Positions 33,627-45,053 of a DNA stretch of 64,000 bases are shown piece after piece. Source of the DNA: Anthoceros angustus (Eukaryota; Streptophyta; Anthocerotopsida; Anthocerotales; Anthocerotaceae); contig MU008161.1 in assembly GCA_010909165.1 (NCBI GenBank), positions 620,001 to 684,000 of the forward strand, written 5' to 3'. The notes under the pieces are model-generated. The model did no database searches, was not told the DNA's origin, and saw only the letters and a program-made list of their open reading frames with translations. The translations under genes and the position numbers were made by a program. Within the stretch, counting starts at the first letter, position 1. Every line of letters begins with the position of its first letter.

Positions 33627-33953
33627 AGGTCTAACAGTCTATAAACCGTGAGTCTAAGAGTCTACATGGTATCAAAGCTATATCGTGAAATTCTTAGTCC
33701 ATTTTGAATAGGATGCTTGTGCCTTGTGCTTTTGCATAATTCTTAGCCTTATGGTTGTAAGAGCTTGTATGCAATTCTAAGGATCTAGGTAGTTATCCTA
33801 TTACTCTATGTAACTTAGATGCTCTAGTTTTAAACTTGTCTTAGATTTGAGAGGAAGTTAGAACAAGCTTACATACGCGTCCCTTGAGACATTTATAATA
33901 GAGTTTCGAGGGAAAAACTTTACAAAAAAAAGTTTAGAGGGAAGATTTTTTTT

Positions 33954-34109
33954 GTGGATGTTATAGGTAAAGATGCTTCTCATTACTTTTTTTTGTGGAT
34001 GTTATAGCTAAAGATGGTTCTCATTACTTTTTTTTGTGGATGCTATAGCTAAAGATGCTTCTCATTACTTTTTTTTGTGGATGTTATAGCTAAAGATGCT
34101 TCTCATTCA
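33954..34109 (+). repeat. 41-bp tandem repeat, four copies
   Basis: Units begin GTGGATG at 33,954, 33,995, 34,036 and 34,077, each ending in CATTACTTTTTTTT. Confidence 0.9.
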
Positions 34110-34151
34110 TGGAGGTCTTTGAAAATTGGTCCAAGCTGGTCTTGGAGCCAA

Positions 34152-34440
34152 TGCAATCTCATTGGCTTACATAGCCTTTACTCATGGGCCCCTAATTTAC
34201 CATGTCCTTTACTCATTGGTGTGACTTGCCATGTCTTTTACTCATTGGCTTACATGGCCTTTACTCATTGGTGTGATTTGCGTGTCCTTCACCCATTGGC
34301 TTACATGGCCTTTACTCATTGGTACGATTGCCATGTCCTTTACTTATGGGCTTACATAGGCCCTTTACTCCTGGGTGTCACTTACCATGTCCTTTTCTCA
34401 TTAGCTTACCTGGCCTTTACTCATTGATCTTGATTTGTCA
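34152..34440 (+). repeat. TTTACTCATTGG tandem repeat
   Basis: Imperfect units of about 55-60 bp alternate CATGTCCTTTACTCATTGG with CTTACATGGCCTTTACTCA. Non-coding. Confidence 0.8.
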
Positions 34441-34885
34441 TGATTTACTTTCTAAAAATCACTTAATCATTTTATCATCTTCAGTTTAATGAGTTGCATA
34501 ATTGTTATTAAGTTTAATGTGTTGTACTAATAATTTTAACCCCGTAACCGTAACGCAAAGAAGGGTTTTCGCTACTTTTGGTCGATTTGTAGTTTTTAAT
34601 CAATAACTAAACGAGGAAAAATGGTCGATTTGTAGTTTTTAATCAATAACTAAACGAGGATTTGAGTTGAGCACGACTCAATTTGAGTTGAATCAGAGTT
34701 CTAGGGCTGATGTATTGTACTAATTATAGTAAATCTCATTGTGTTATATTTTAATGTGTTATAATAATTATAATTAATTTCGATATGTTCAAATAATCAT
34801 AATTAAGTTCAATATGTTGAACTAATTATAACTAAGGTTAATCTGTTATAGTAATCATAATTACGTTTAATGTGTTGTATTAATT
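34441..34885. other. AT-rich unassigned sequence
   Basis: It contains a 46-base direct repeat (GGTCGATTTGTAGTTTTTAA at 34,579 and 34,623) and several variants of TAATTATAATTAAG. No gene seen. Confidence 0.6.
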
Positions 34886-34889
34886 GTAA

Positions 34890-35910
34890 TTAAGTCGTGG
34901 TGGGAATCCCTAATACCTAGATACTCGGCTATGTATGCGTGCTGCGCGTTGGCATCCTAAGAAACTAGAAATCAAGATGGAGGCTAGGACAGCATCACCA
35001 AAGGAGACCCCTGGAGTCACAAATAATAAGCCAGGCCAGGCCTTTTGGCTGTGATTTGTATGAAGTGCTACTTTCATATCTATCTACGGATCCGAATAGG
35101 AGGGACTGGTCCATGCTTATCAGGTAGGAAAATACAGGTGTCCTTGCCAATGATAAAATCAGCAACCATCGTGGACACATGTCCTAATCCATGAGTGCAT
35201 CTCTTCCGACACCCGGCTAGTGTCGGCGGCTTCTCAAGCATTTTGAAGGCGAAGTGCCAAATGGTCCTATGTACCTGCCCTCGTCTATACAAGAATTGGC
35301 TCTTATCTCAACATGATTTCCTATCTTCACCTGCAGTAGCTGCATCACAAAGCAGAGATCTATTACTTCACCCAGATGGATGATATATAATCCACTAGTC
35401 TAACAGGTCATCTCCAATGTTATTGTCTGCTTGCGAATTACTTCACCCAGATGGATGGTATCCACTAACAGGCAAAACTGCAGTCTTTAATGTCTGCTTG
35501 CGAATCACAGTTTCATGATGTTGTTGCTCTTCCCCATATAGCTTTAAAGCAATCCGACACGCTTGTATTTGGGCACACAAACCACAACAGCGTCTGGGTA
35601 CCTGAGGTTTCTTGATTGCGTCACCTTTTCGTTGACCACAACCAAATCCTACCACCAAAAAATCCCAGGTGATAATATGAACCTGAATACCATATTGGAT
35701 AACACAGACCCCATCGTGGAGGATGCAAGATTCTCCGATGAAGCAGTCCTGCAAGGGAACGTAGTACCTGCAACGCAAGTAGACGCAACAGTAGGCAGAA
35801 ATAGAAATCCGTCTCGGTTAACATCGATATCCTCAACAAATCTGACAGCGAAGGCCAATTGCAGACTTCAAACGGGTCTGCGTATGTGCTTATACGGTGA
35901 ACAATCTTTG
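34890..35910 (-). pseudogene. Truncated LpxD duplicate
   Basis: A partial copy of the gene at 38,541-40,786. Exon 2-like 35,767-35,691, exon 3-like 35,648-35,602 and exon 4-like 35,330-35,275 keep AG/GT borders. They encode pieces such as FIGESCILHDGVCV, AIKKPQ and VKIGNHVEIRANSCID. Exon 3 lacks three bases. Exons 5-8 are missing: intron 4 runs straight into exon 9-like text near 35,250. Exon 1 is not present; homology stops within intron 1 near 35,900. The 3' flank is duplicated too (34,890-35,190 matches 38,250-38,545). Catalytic and C-terminal parts are lost, so it cannot make an active enzyme. Confidence 0.85.
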
Positions 35911-36065
35911 AGGATACAAATATTTATCATCACCATTTTGCCCTTGTGTTGGATTCGATACTCCTCTTTTCTCCCACCAGAAATCAAACTAGTCTACCTG
36001 TTTTCTCACCTGATCAATGCTCGCCACTGCAGGTTTGTTGTAAGCTACTGCTACCATTCTGTGTT

Positions 36066-37760
36066 TCAATTCTCTGTACCACTGATTGCTCCACCCGAAC
36101 GGCGAGCCTGTTCCAATATCCTATCGAATTTCACAGCACTGGCGTCTCGTTTGTCAAGCTCCTCCCCTTCCAATGCCAGCCATCTATCGCGAAAGTCATC
36201 CAAGATATTTTCTGGGCCTTTGCCTCCTTGTACACTGGTCCGGAGACACGATTCGCCCGATGGGGGTGGAAGGCTGGCTACCATCGTCTCGAATTCTGGG
36301 GTTGATAGTAACAGCTTAAACTTCATAACCATTACATCCAGACAATGGTCTCTAAATTTCCGCAACTCATACTTATCAGCCATACCCAGCCAACGGCACA
36401 GCTCTGCAGGACATGCGTCATCCAGCCGCGGTAGGAGAGCGTCAGCAACAAGGCGCTTCAAGTCAAACACGAGGTACCGTGAAGCTGCGTCGAGGATCCC
36501 CTCTGCCTCACTAGGGTCGACCTCATCCTCCAGAGTATCTGTGTACACGAATTCCAGCAGACTGCAGAAAGCTGTCGATCTTATCTCATGTTCTTCAAAC
36601 ACGGGCAGCTCCTCGGTCGTCTCCGACCCCTCCTCCTCTGCTGTTGCTCGACGAAATCTTGCCTCAAAATAGCCGGACCGTGCTCCTAATATGAGCTTAT
36701 GACTTCTGAACATGAGGCCGTCAACAAGGATGCAGACGTCCGCACAGTCGTCCTCCGGTTGAGCAGGAGGCCGCGGAGCATTGAATGGCGGGGTCATGGG
36801 GCCTTGTTGCCTCCTCGGCAGTTGTAAACCTCTACTCTTCCGAGCCCTAGGTTGCTGTGTGAGGGAATTGGCTCGGGTGAGGTGAAAGATCGCGCGCATA
36901 GCTGCTGCAAGCCGGGGCTGGTCAGGTACAAGCGATCGCTCTAGTGTATATATCCACTGGAAGTCATCACCCCGCTGCCACCTGTCCGTTGGCCGCCTAG
37001 CTCGGCCTCTAGGCTTGGTGTCTTTGCTCTTCATAACGGTGTAGAAATAGCGGAGCAGGCTGAAAAATGCGAAGAAGGAGCAATTCCGGCGTAGGCGTTT
37101 CTCCCTCTTGTCCTCCCAAACGTTGGCATCCTTGTGGCAGAAGAAAGGCGCACAACCAGCCAGGTCCAGGGCTGTCCGACGCACTGGTGGAGGAATCCGC
37201 TCGTCAGAAATGTGACGGAACATTCTGGAGGCCAAGCATCTTGCGGGTGCGCCAGCGGCAGCGTAGAGAAGGACGCGTTCGTCGCCGTCGGCCGAGTCGT
37301 GACCGGCGCCTGACAAAAATACGTCGCGAAGGGCAGCCGGAAGAGGCTGGTACAGAACAGGGGGGGGGTGCCTGTACTCTTCAAGCAGACTAAGCATTTC
37401 CGGATTGAGTGCGGCATTGTAGCATCGGACCCCATCGTGTGTGTGCTTGCTGTAGATTGCCCCTTCAGAACACAGGAAATCAGTGGCAGCAAGGTGGCCA
37501 GCGCGAGAGGTGTAGTACAGCGGCACGCAATCCCAGCAGTCCCGAGCGTTCACATCCACGTCCTTATCCCTCACCCAGAACCTCAGTTGGCCGACATCGC
37601 CGGCACGAGCTGCCTCGAACACATCTGCGCCTCCAGCCATCTTGCACCGCAACGGACACTCCTCCGCGGAGGCCTCGAAGAGATCGTCCGATGCATTGTC
37701 GAGGGGCTCCATGGACAATACATACACTTCGCTGCTGCTGCCAACTCCGACTCCAAACAA
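36066..37760 (-). CDS. Ankyrin-repeat BTB/POZ protein, ABTB1-like
   Basis: A single uninterrupted frame of 564 codons. Residues about 47-125 form ankyrin repeats (DVFEAARAGDVGQLRFWV, DVNARDCWDCVPLYYTSRAG). Residues about 335-445 form a BTB/POZ domain (DVCILVDGLMFRSHKLILGA, RSGYFEARFRR, LLEFVYTDTLED), followed by a BACK-like helical region. This ankyrin-then-BTB order is that of animal ABTB1 and its plant relatives; BTB proteins commonly act as CUL3 substrate adaptors. The stretch 215-330 between the domains is basic and low in motifs, where ABTB1 carries a first BTB; that first domain is not recognisable here. ATGs at residues 1, 17 and 41 are all possible; residue 41 (MAGGADVFEA) best matches the family's N-terminus. 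Confidence 0.85.
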   Translation of the reverse strand: MFGVGVGSSSEVYVLSMEPLDNASDDLFEASAEECPLRCKMAGGADVFEAARAGDVGQLRFWVRDKDVDVNARDCWDCVPLYYTSRAGHLAATDFLCSEGAIYSKHTHDGVRCYNAALNPEMLSLLEEYRHPPPVLYQPLPAALRDVFLSGAGHDSADGDERVLLYAAAGAPARCLASRMFRHISDERIPPPVRRTALDLAGCAPFFCHKDANVWEDKREKRLRRNCSFFAFFSLLRYFYTVMKSKDTKPRGRARRPTDRWQRGDDFQWIYTLERSLVPDQPRLAAAMRAIFHLTRANSLTQQPRARKSRGLQLPRRQQGPMTPPFNAPRPPAQPEDDCADVCILVDGLMFRSHKLILGARSGYFEARFRRATAEEEGSETTEELPVFEEHEIRSTAFCSLLEFVYTDTLEDEVDPSEAEGILDAASRYLVFDLKRLVADALLPRLDDACPAELCRWLGMADKYELRKFRDHCLDVMVMKFKLLLSTPEFETMVASLPPPSGESCLRTSVQGGKGPENILDDFRDRWLALEGEELDKRDASAVKFDRILEQARRSGGAISGTEN

Positions 37761-37908
37761 GCACTACCAGACCCGCCTGCGGAGCGCTGACGGGGACTTT
37801 GCTCTATGCGCAGTACTACCTAGACTACCTAATCCAGTTCACAGGCTTGCAGCAGGGTACCTTCACAGGGGTATGGATATGGAAGCGAAGAGACATGTAT
37901 CCTGTCCA

Positions 37909-38012
37909 AAGCGGCTGACAGCAAAACTATATTCAAACGACGATGGAAGCGAACGGACATAAGCGGCAGACGGCAAAACTATATTCAAACGGCTATGGGA
38001 AGCGGACAGACA
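37909..38012. repeat. 52-bp tandem repeat upstream of the ankyrin-BTB gene
   Basis: Two units (37,909-37,960 and 37,961-38,012) share GCAAAACTATATTCAAACG. They lie 150-250 bp upstream of the coding start and might hold regulatory sites. No known box is evident. Confidence 0.85.
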
Positions 38013-38540
38013 TGGTATGACATTTTCACAGGCCTATGAAAGCGAAGAAGTGAAGAGGCATCAGTCTCATCAGTCGTACCTGATATCATGCGTTTCGCCT
38101 GAATATGAAGCGTTTTGTTAGAACGTGTGTGGTGTATCCGGGCTCACCTCTCCGTTACCATCATATGTTATAAGCGGCAGAGTTACTTGATGTTCAAGAT
38201 TGTGGGGGCTACCCACAAGCCTCGTATTATATCCAGGCAAGCATACAGCCACCCAACCGCTAAGTGGAGGGAATCCCTGATACACGGATATGTATGCTTG
38301 CTGCTCGTCGGCATCCTAAGTAAACTGGAGCATCAGTGTGGAGGTCAGGATAGTGACACGAAAGGGATCCTTGGTGTCAGAAATGATAAGACTGTTCTCT
38401 GCTGAGATTTGTATGAGGTCTTACCTGTCTTTCATATCCATCTTCTGATCGGAATGCAGGGAATATTCCCTGCTTACCAGGTGGGAAAAAACTGCTGTCC
38501 TTGCCAATCACAAAATCAGCAACCATCGTGGAGACATGTC

Positions 38541-40786
38541 CTAATCCACGAGTGCATCTTCTGCCGACACCCGGCTAGTCGTTGGCGCCCTCCCAAGCCT
38601 TTTGAAAGCTACCAAAGCCCTTCTATACTCTGTCGCTTTGATCTGGATTAAAAGGTCATACACGACACGGCAGGTTAGATGAATTGACGACGACGTTGGC
38701 CTTCATGGCGGTACCAGATTGGCTAACATCCACGTACCGCAGGCATGCCTCCATAGTCACCAGACTCATGGATGTTGTTGGTGACTCCACTTTTTGCAGC
38801 TATGCGGACCTAAAAGTGACCGGAAAATGGGATGTCAGCCCAAATCACCCAGGAGCATTAGCCTAGAGCAAGGGCAATACCTTTGACACAATAGTTCTGT
38901 GGTCCGCAACACCTGATTGCCCTCCCATCACCACATAATCTCCGAGCCTTACAACAGAATCCAAGTGTAAGCTAGAATGTCTACTCAAAACATGACATTC
39001 TGCGAAATGCAATATTGCTCACTCCAACAAGCCACACTCACGTAGCAGAACCGCCGATTCCAACTTGCCCACAAAGCATGCAGCACCGGCCAATCACTGC
39101 ATTGTGGCCAATCTGACCTTAGAATCCGTAAAAGTATGGTCAGACGGAGTTGTTACCCAAAGGAACGGACACACTTAAGCAATTCTCAACCTAACGTAAA
39201 TACCTGAACTAGGTTGTCAATTTTTGTGTGATCGCCAATGACAGTATCTCGCCAGCTGCCAGAGTCCCGTATCCTTTTGTTACTGATCAACAACTAGAAG
39301 TGCTCACAGAGCTACGAATCCTAGAGAGGGAAAAAACTTGTTTTCAAGGCAAAGTACCGAACGGTGCTACCTGCCCCTGTCTATACACGAATTGGCCCCT
39401 ATCTCTACATGATTTCCTATCTTCACCTGTAGTAGCTGCATAAGAAAGCAGAAATGGATTACTTCACTGACTGTCAACCTCCAGTCTTATTGTACGCATG
39501 TGGATCACAGTTTCATGATGCTGTTGCTCTTCCCTGAATAACCTTTAAAGCCATCTAGCAGCCTTGCATTTGGGCACAGAAACCACAACAGCATTCCGGT
39601 TACCTGAGGTTTCTTGATTACTTCACCTTCCTCGTTGACCAAAAAGCCAAATCCTACCACCAACAACACCGATGTGATCATACGAAGTGACGAAGAGTAA
39701 GTTTCCTTACGGTCACGTTGGTCACTGGAAAAAGATTCACTCCAACCAAGGGCAGCTGCACACCATCTTGGCCAATAGAGACGCCATTGTGGAGGATGCA
39801 AGATTCTCCGATGGAGCAGTTCTGCAACGAAACGTTATACCTGCACCGCAAGTACACACAACGGTAGGCAGAGTTGGAACCCGTCTGAGTTAGCATCCTC
39901 AAAACATCTGACAAATACTAAAAGTGGCCAACAGCAAACGTGTAGCCATCTCGGGAGTGCAAGCAACATCAAGAGGGAACCAGCTCAAACTCTCTCCTTC
40001 ATGAACTAAAGAAGGCACAAATAACAACCCCAGCACGGTGGAGGAGCCGATGGTCACATCGCGTCCTACGATGGAGCCCGATCCGATGTGAGCGTTGGGG
40101 CCCACGCGAGCATGGGCTTGCACCAGAGCTCCCACCTCCACAACTACACTTGGATCCACTTGAGCCAATTTGTGAACCAGCCCCCCTCCTCTGTCCCAAT
40201 TCTCTACTCCAGTGCTCTCAGCTTTCCCGAAGCCAAGCGCCACTGCCACTGCAAAAACCATGCCACCTGAAATGAGACAAAAGGAGCTCGCATCCTGGAA
40301 TTGGCCGGAACAAATTTTGGCTCTGATTGAGCTTCTGAAATTGGACAAGCAAGCTGCGCACCGGAGCATCTGCTCAGGCGCGGTGCCTTCCGGTATTGCG
40401 CATGAAGCTCCTGCCTCCGAGGAACCACCAGGGAAGATAGCCGTCCTAGTCTTCCCACCTGTGAAGGCGACCATGGCAGGGACAGGCTGCGCACACACAC
40501 TCCTGCCGCGGCCGCCTGCATTGCTCCAGCTGCTCCCTCCTAGTCCTAGTCTGCGACATTCAGCGCCGCCTATTCCCCCATAATTCACTGCCTGCAAAGG
40601 AAAAACGCCCGCTGCACAGTCTTTCTCCCAACGATGTACTAGCTGGAGTTCGAATTTCCATCCGCGCATGTCACGAGTATAATATGGCCTGACTTTTCTT
40701 CTCGCATTGTATGGAGGTTCTGTTGCTTCATTACCGCGTGGGCGGACTGCTGCTATACATGGCGAGATTGCTTGCAAATGTGACAA
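38541..40786 (-). CDS. LPXD: UDP-3-O-acylglucosamine N-acyltransferase, plant LpxD homologue
   Basis: Nine exons can be read, with AG/GT borders and matching phase: to 40,029; 39,840-39,764; 39,653-39,604; 39,426-39,371; 39,255-39,204; 39,112-39,042; 38,947-38,881; 38,809-38,738; 38,642-38,541 (TAG stop). The product is a left-handed beta-helix of hexapeptide repeats: VDPSVVVEVGALVQAHARVG, CSIGESCILHNGVSIGQDG, KIGNHVEIGANSCIDRGS, WRDTVIGDHTKIDNLVQ, IGHNAVIGRCCMLCGQVG, GDYVVMGGQSGVADH. The histidine in IGHN corresponds to the catalytic base of bacterial LpxD. Plant LPXD acts in mitochondria on lipid A-like precursors. The first ATG gives 434 aa; ATG at 40,474 (330 aa) or 40,369 (about 295 aa, with an Arg-rich, acid-poor start suited to import) fits the family length better. 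Introns exclude bacterial contamination. Confidence 0.9.
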
Positions 40787-41125
40787 GGAACAGAAGGCCC
40801 GCGGAGGAAGGCTTGGAGGGTTCTTGGAGCGATGGGAGCGTCCAGCAGCGGGAGCGTCGTGGATGGACAGAAGGATGCACGCGTGCGATCGGGAGCGCCT
40901 ACGGGCGAAGTAAAGCTAGACGGATCCAAGGTGATGCAAAAACGGTCAGAGCTTGCCTCTGCTGTGGTACTCGGGAAGGTACCCGGCCAGTCTCCCAGCA
41001 TACAGGAGGTTGCCGAGTATGTGATCAGCGCTACGCCCCCCACTCTCCCCCAACTCACCCCCTCCTTGTCTACCCACATATCAAACGCTGGGAAATAAGA
41101 AAAGCGCCAGAGCTCGTGTGCGACC

Positions 41126-43500
41126 ATGGCTGCCTGGAGACACGTCCTACAGCGAGGTCGTCGCCAGAAGCTTTTCCAGCGGCAAGGTTCTCGGGACGTT
41201 GCAGTTTGGCAAGATAACGGCGGCTTTCGTTCAGCTGGTGCTCTGCAGATGGGGATGGAGATGGATTGTTGTGGCTCCCGTTGGTACTGGAGCTTGCTGG
41301 AAGATGCTGATCCTGGCAGGGCTGCAGGATGCAAAGATAGCGTGACGGCTGACACCGTGAGCAAGCTATGTCGTCAGGGCCATCTCACTGTTTGAGGCTT
41401 TGGGAGTTTTGGTGCAGACAGGCGGTTTTGTTTCAAAGTCTCTCTTTTATGCTTTGCTGAAGAAATGTGTGGGGGACAAGGACCTTGTTCTCGATCGCCG
41501 GGTTCATGCTTTACTGTCAAAGCGGGGTACCAGTCGGACACGTTCCTGTGCAATCACATTCTGCGGATGTATGCTTCTCATGGCAGGTTACAAGACGCGT
41601 GGATGTGTTTGCAGTGGTTGGCAAAAACACTTGGTCTGCCATTATTTCTGCGCATGTTAAAGAAGGGAAAGACAAGCATTTCTCTTCCTCCTGCAAGCAT
41701 GTGCAAGTGTGGGGACCCTGGCTTTGGAGATGGGGGGACATCTTCATGCCCAGATTAGAGAACAAGGACATCATACTGATCTGTTTGTGGCCAACAGTTT
41801 GGTGAACATGTATGCAAAGTGTGGCAGCTTGCAGTATTCCCAGGGTGTGTTTGCCAAAATTGGTTGGAAAGATGTGGTGTCATGGAATGCCATGATAGCA
41901 GGGTATTCCCAGCATGGGATGGGCCAAGACGCCCTGCATCTTTATAGTACAATGCGAGAGGAAGGCATCACTGTACCCACCTCTGTGACGTTTGTGTCCC
42001 CTCTGCAGACATGTGCAAGTCTTGGTGCACCAGGGCTAGAGATGGGGAAGCAGCTTCATGCACATGTTAGGGAACTCGGATTTCAAGACGATGTTTTTGT
42101 AGCCAGCAGTCTGGTTAACACATGCAGCCTTGAAGACGCTCACAGAGTGTTTGACGGGCTTGATCAAACTGATGTGGTGTTCTGGACTTCTCTGATAGCA
42201 GGATATTCCCAGCAGGGAATGGGCCAGGAAGCTCTATGTCTCGACAGTGCTTTGCAAGAACATGACATCACTGTACCTGATTCCGCGACATTTGTGTGCC
42301 TCCTGCAGGCGTGTGCTAGTGTAGGCGCCCCAGCTTGGAGAAGGGGCTGCAGCTTCATGCAGAAATCAGAGAAAAAGGACATCATGGCATTCCACGTCAC
42401 AGTGACCGACGCTCGCAGTGTGTTTGACGGAGTGGGTCAAAAGGATGTGGCAACGTGAATGCCATGATATCAGGGTACTCCCAGCAGGGATTGGGCCAAG
42501 AAGCACTTTATCTTTACAGGGCTATGCAAGAAGGCAGCAATGCTCTACCTGATTGTGTGACGTTTGTGTCCCTGCTCCAGCAGGCATGTGCAAGTGTGGG
42601 CAACCCAGCTTTGGAGATGGGGAAGCAGCTTCATGCACAGATTAGAGAACAAGGACATCAAGCTGATGTATTTGTTGACAGCAGTTTGGTAAACATCTAC
42701 GCAAAGTGTGGGAGCTTGGAAGATGCTCAGAGAGTCTTTGACTCTCTTCGGGAAAAAGATGTGGTAACCTGGACTTCTATGATTGCAGGGTATGCCTAGC
42801 AGGGCATGGGCCAAGAAGGCCTTGGACTCTACAGTGTTACGCAAGAGGAAGGCATAGCTGTAATCGACTGTGTGACATTTGTATGCCTCCTTCAAGCATG
42901 TGGGAATGTGGCAGCCTTACATCTTGGAAGGCAACTACATGCTCAGATTGAAGAGCAAGGGCTTCAAGCTGATGTGTCTGTAGCTGGCAGTCTGATAAAT
43001 ATGTTTGGCAAGTCTGGGAGCATGGTCGATGCACAGAGAGTACTTTGAGGCTATGAGTAGACACTACGGCATCACTCCCACGGTGTAGCACTACGCATGC
43101 ATGGTGGATCTCCTGGGCCGTGCAGGTCAAGTGGATGAGGCACTAGGTTTGGTAAGGACAATGCCTTTACTGCCGAATGTTGCATTTTGGCACACTCTGT
43201 TGGCTGCTTGTCAAAAGTGGAGCAACGTGGAGGTGGGACGCCATGCCTTTGATGAAGCTTTGAAAACGGACATGAAAGACCCTGCAGCATATGTACGTGC
43301 TGCTGTCGAACATATACATACACAGGTGCCCAGATGTGGGAGCAAGCCCAGGAGTTGCAGGCAAGGAGAGTAGGAATCAAGGTATGGAAATAAGTCGGGA
43401 CAGAGTTGGTGGACAGACATGTACGGGCTGGTGCATAGTTTTTGAGTGCGGAGTTTTTATGTCGGAGACTCAAACATGTGATGTTATGTACACGGGAGAC
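41126..43500 (+). pseudogene. PLS-class PPR protein with E-type tail, frameshifted
   Basis: Successive plus-strand frames carry typical PPR text. Early pieces read ALLKKCVGDKDLVLDRRVHA and DTFLCNHILRMYASHGRLQD. At 41,709-42,458 come HTDLFVANSLVNMYAKCGSL and DVVSWNAMIAGYSQHGMGQD; at 42,455-42,799 DVFVDSSLVNIYAKCGSLED and VVTWTSMIAGYA; at 42,806-43,048 further repeats. At 43,101-43,300 MVDLLGRAGQVDEALGLV and FWHTLLAACQKW belong to the E region. A final piece reads GQSWWTDM. PPR proteins of this class bind organellar RNA and guide C-to-U editing or processing. I count at least six frame changes and in-frame TAG codons at about 42,797 and 43,087 where the repeats expect Gln or Glu. It lies head to head with LPXD. 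Confidence 0.8.
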
Positions 43501-45050
43501 CACTTATTTGGGCCACATCACCTGAGCATTGCTGCAATCCAGGGCTCCAGCATTGCTGCAATGCTCTTCAGCTAGGTAGTCACTTTCAACTGGCTCCCCT
43601 GTCACGGGTCGGGGACCGGAGTGGATGGAGTTACATGTCAAGCGGCCCTCTTAATGGCCAAGACTCCAAACTCAGGGAGGCCACGTCATTATCCGTAGGC
43701 AAAGGGCCAACTTGGACTTGCATGTGAGACAAACGGAACGCTTCTCTGCGGTCTTTGGGGCCATGATTCCTAACCCTGTACCGCGCGGTTTCTTTTCTCA
43801 AATCTATGTCGTGCGGTTCTTCGTTGATAGGGTGAAGTGTGTACCAGGAATATGTAGGAGGAATAGTATGTGTGTTTGTGATGAATGTCAGACTTGAACC
43901 CCAGGACGAATGGACTCGATCGTGCGGGTAGGCCGACGGACTCCGTGCATCTTGGCCAACAATGTCGATTGGCCTTCGTCTGCGTCCTCTAAACTATTTC
44001 CTTTTTCCGTGCCACCCTTAAAGCAAAGTATGCGGTCTTTGGTGGTCCTGGCGAATTCTATGATTGAACAAAACAAGTGGCTATGGCTGATTATATGACT
44101 GAAAAAACAAGCAACTATATTGACAAATTGGCCATGACTGAAAAAGACTGGTGGCAATGGCCAATTTTATGGCTAAAAAAACAAACAACTATATCAACAT
44201 CTACTCGTGATGGTATGCCAAAAATCCCGAGAAAAGCTATTTTGGTTGAGTGAATCTCCTTGGAAGATGGTACCACTGTAACCATCGAATTTTCTTGCTT
44301 GGAAAATTATTACTTGTGGCTCAAGCATGAAAAGTGGCCAAATTTTTTGTGCCAAACCTGCATAGAGGGCAAAGATGCCCTTCTCCATGGACATGGGAAC
44401 CTCTTACCTATTGAGCTTGAAAAAAAGTGGCTCATGAGAAGGAGGCTTTTTATTGTTCCCCGCACATGTGTTTGAAGTATGGACGATGATGGTAATGGTT
44501 AAGCAAAGATCAGGCTGAGGAGATTTTTTAATTAAAAGATAAAAAAATTATTAAGAGAAAACAACACTGGAGTACGAGGTTCCGTCTGTCAAATAATTTA
44601 GTAAATAATTTAGTGGAGAAAAACATTTTATGTTTCTTTGCAGTTGCAGGTAAGGATCGAGATCCGAATCCAAGCCCTCTTGGACCAGCGCTAGCGCATG
44701 ACCAATTCGGCCATTCTCACCTCACATCACGTCTCGGAAGGCATTGCCTACCAACGGAATTGATTTACCCCGGCAAGGGTGGACGACTTGAGTGAATAGA
44801 GTCACGTGTCAAGCGGCTCCTAACTAAGACACGTTCAAACGAATAGACTCCAACGCCCTGTTCAAAGTTCAAACGGCGACTGGGGTCAAGAAAAAGAGTG
44901 AAAGTGCGTCAACTGAGCAAGAACAGACCGACCACCAATTCATCGATCTGGCTGTGGGCCGTGGCAGGCTGCAGCGACAGCGATTTCTTGCTGTTGCATA
45001 TATATAGTGTAAGCGCAAGATGCAGTCCATTGTAGCCAAAAGCCAAGGAT
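43501..45050. other. Intergenic, no gene recognised
   Basis: A phrase AGTGGATGGAGTTACATGTC..AAGCGGC at 43,620 recurs in altered form at 44,795 (GAATAGAGTCACGTGTCAAG CGGC). A plus-strand frame at 44,230-44,475 (about 80 codons, LENYYLWLKHEKWPNFLCQT) could be a retroelement remnant but matches nothing I can name. Confidence 0.5.
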
Positions 45051-45053
45051 CCT

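Noticed and set aside
33954-34440. CRISPR-like array
   Set aside because: Units are directly adjacent without unique spacers; these are simple tandem repeats in a plant genome.
35563-36672. 369-codon plus frame
   Set aside because: It runs antisense through the LpxD pseudogene and the ankyrin-BTB gene; no domain in that sense.
38541-40786. Bacterial contamination carrying lpxD
   Set aside because: The gene has eight phase-consistent GT/AG introns and is flanked by plant genes and a partial duplicate.
43860-43920. tRNA-like B-box phrase GACTTGAACCCC
   Set aside because: No cloverleaf could be built around it on either strand.
44230-44475. Possible small gene around LENYYLWLKHEKWPNFL
   Set aside because: The frame is short, the start is unclear and no family is recognised; mentioned only within the intergenic entry.
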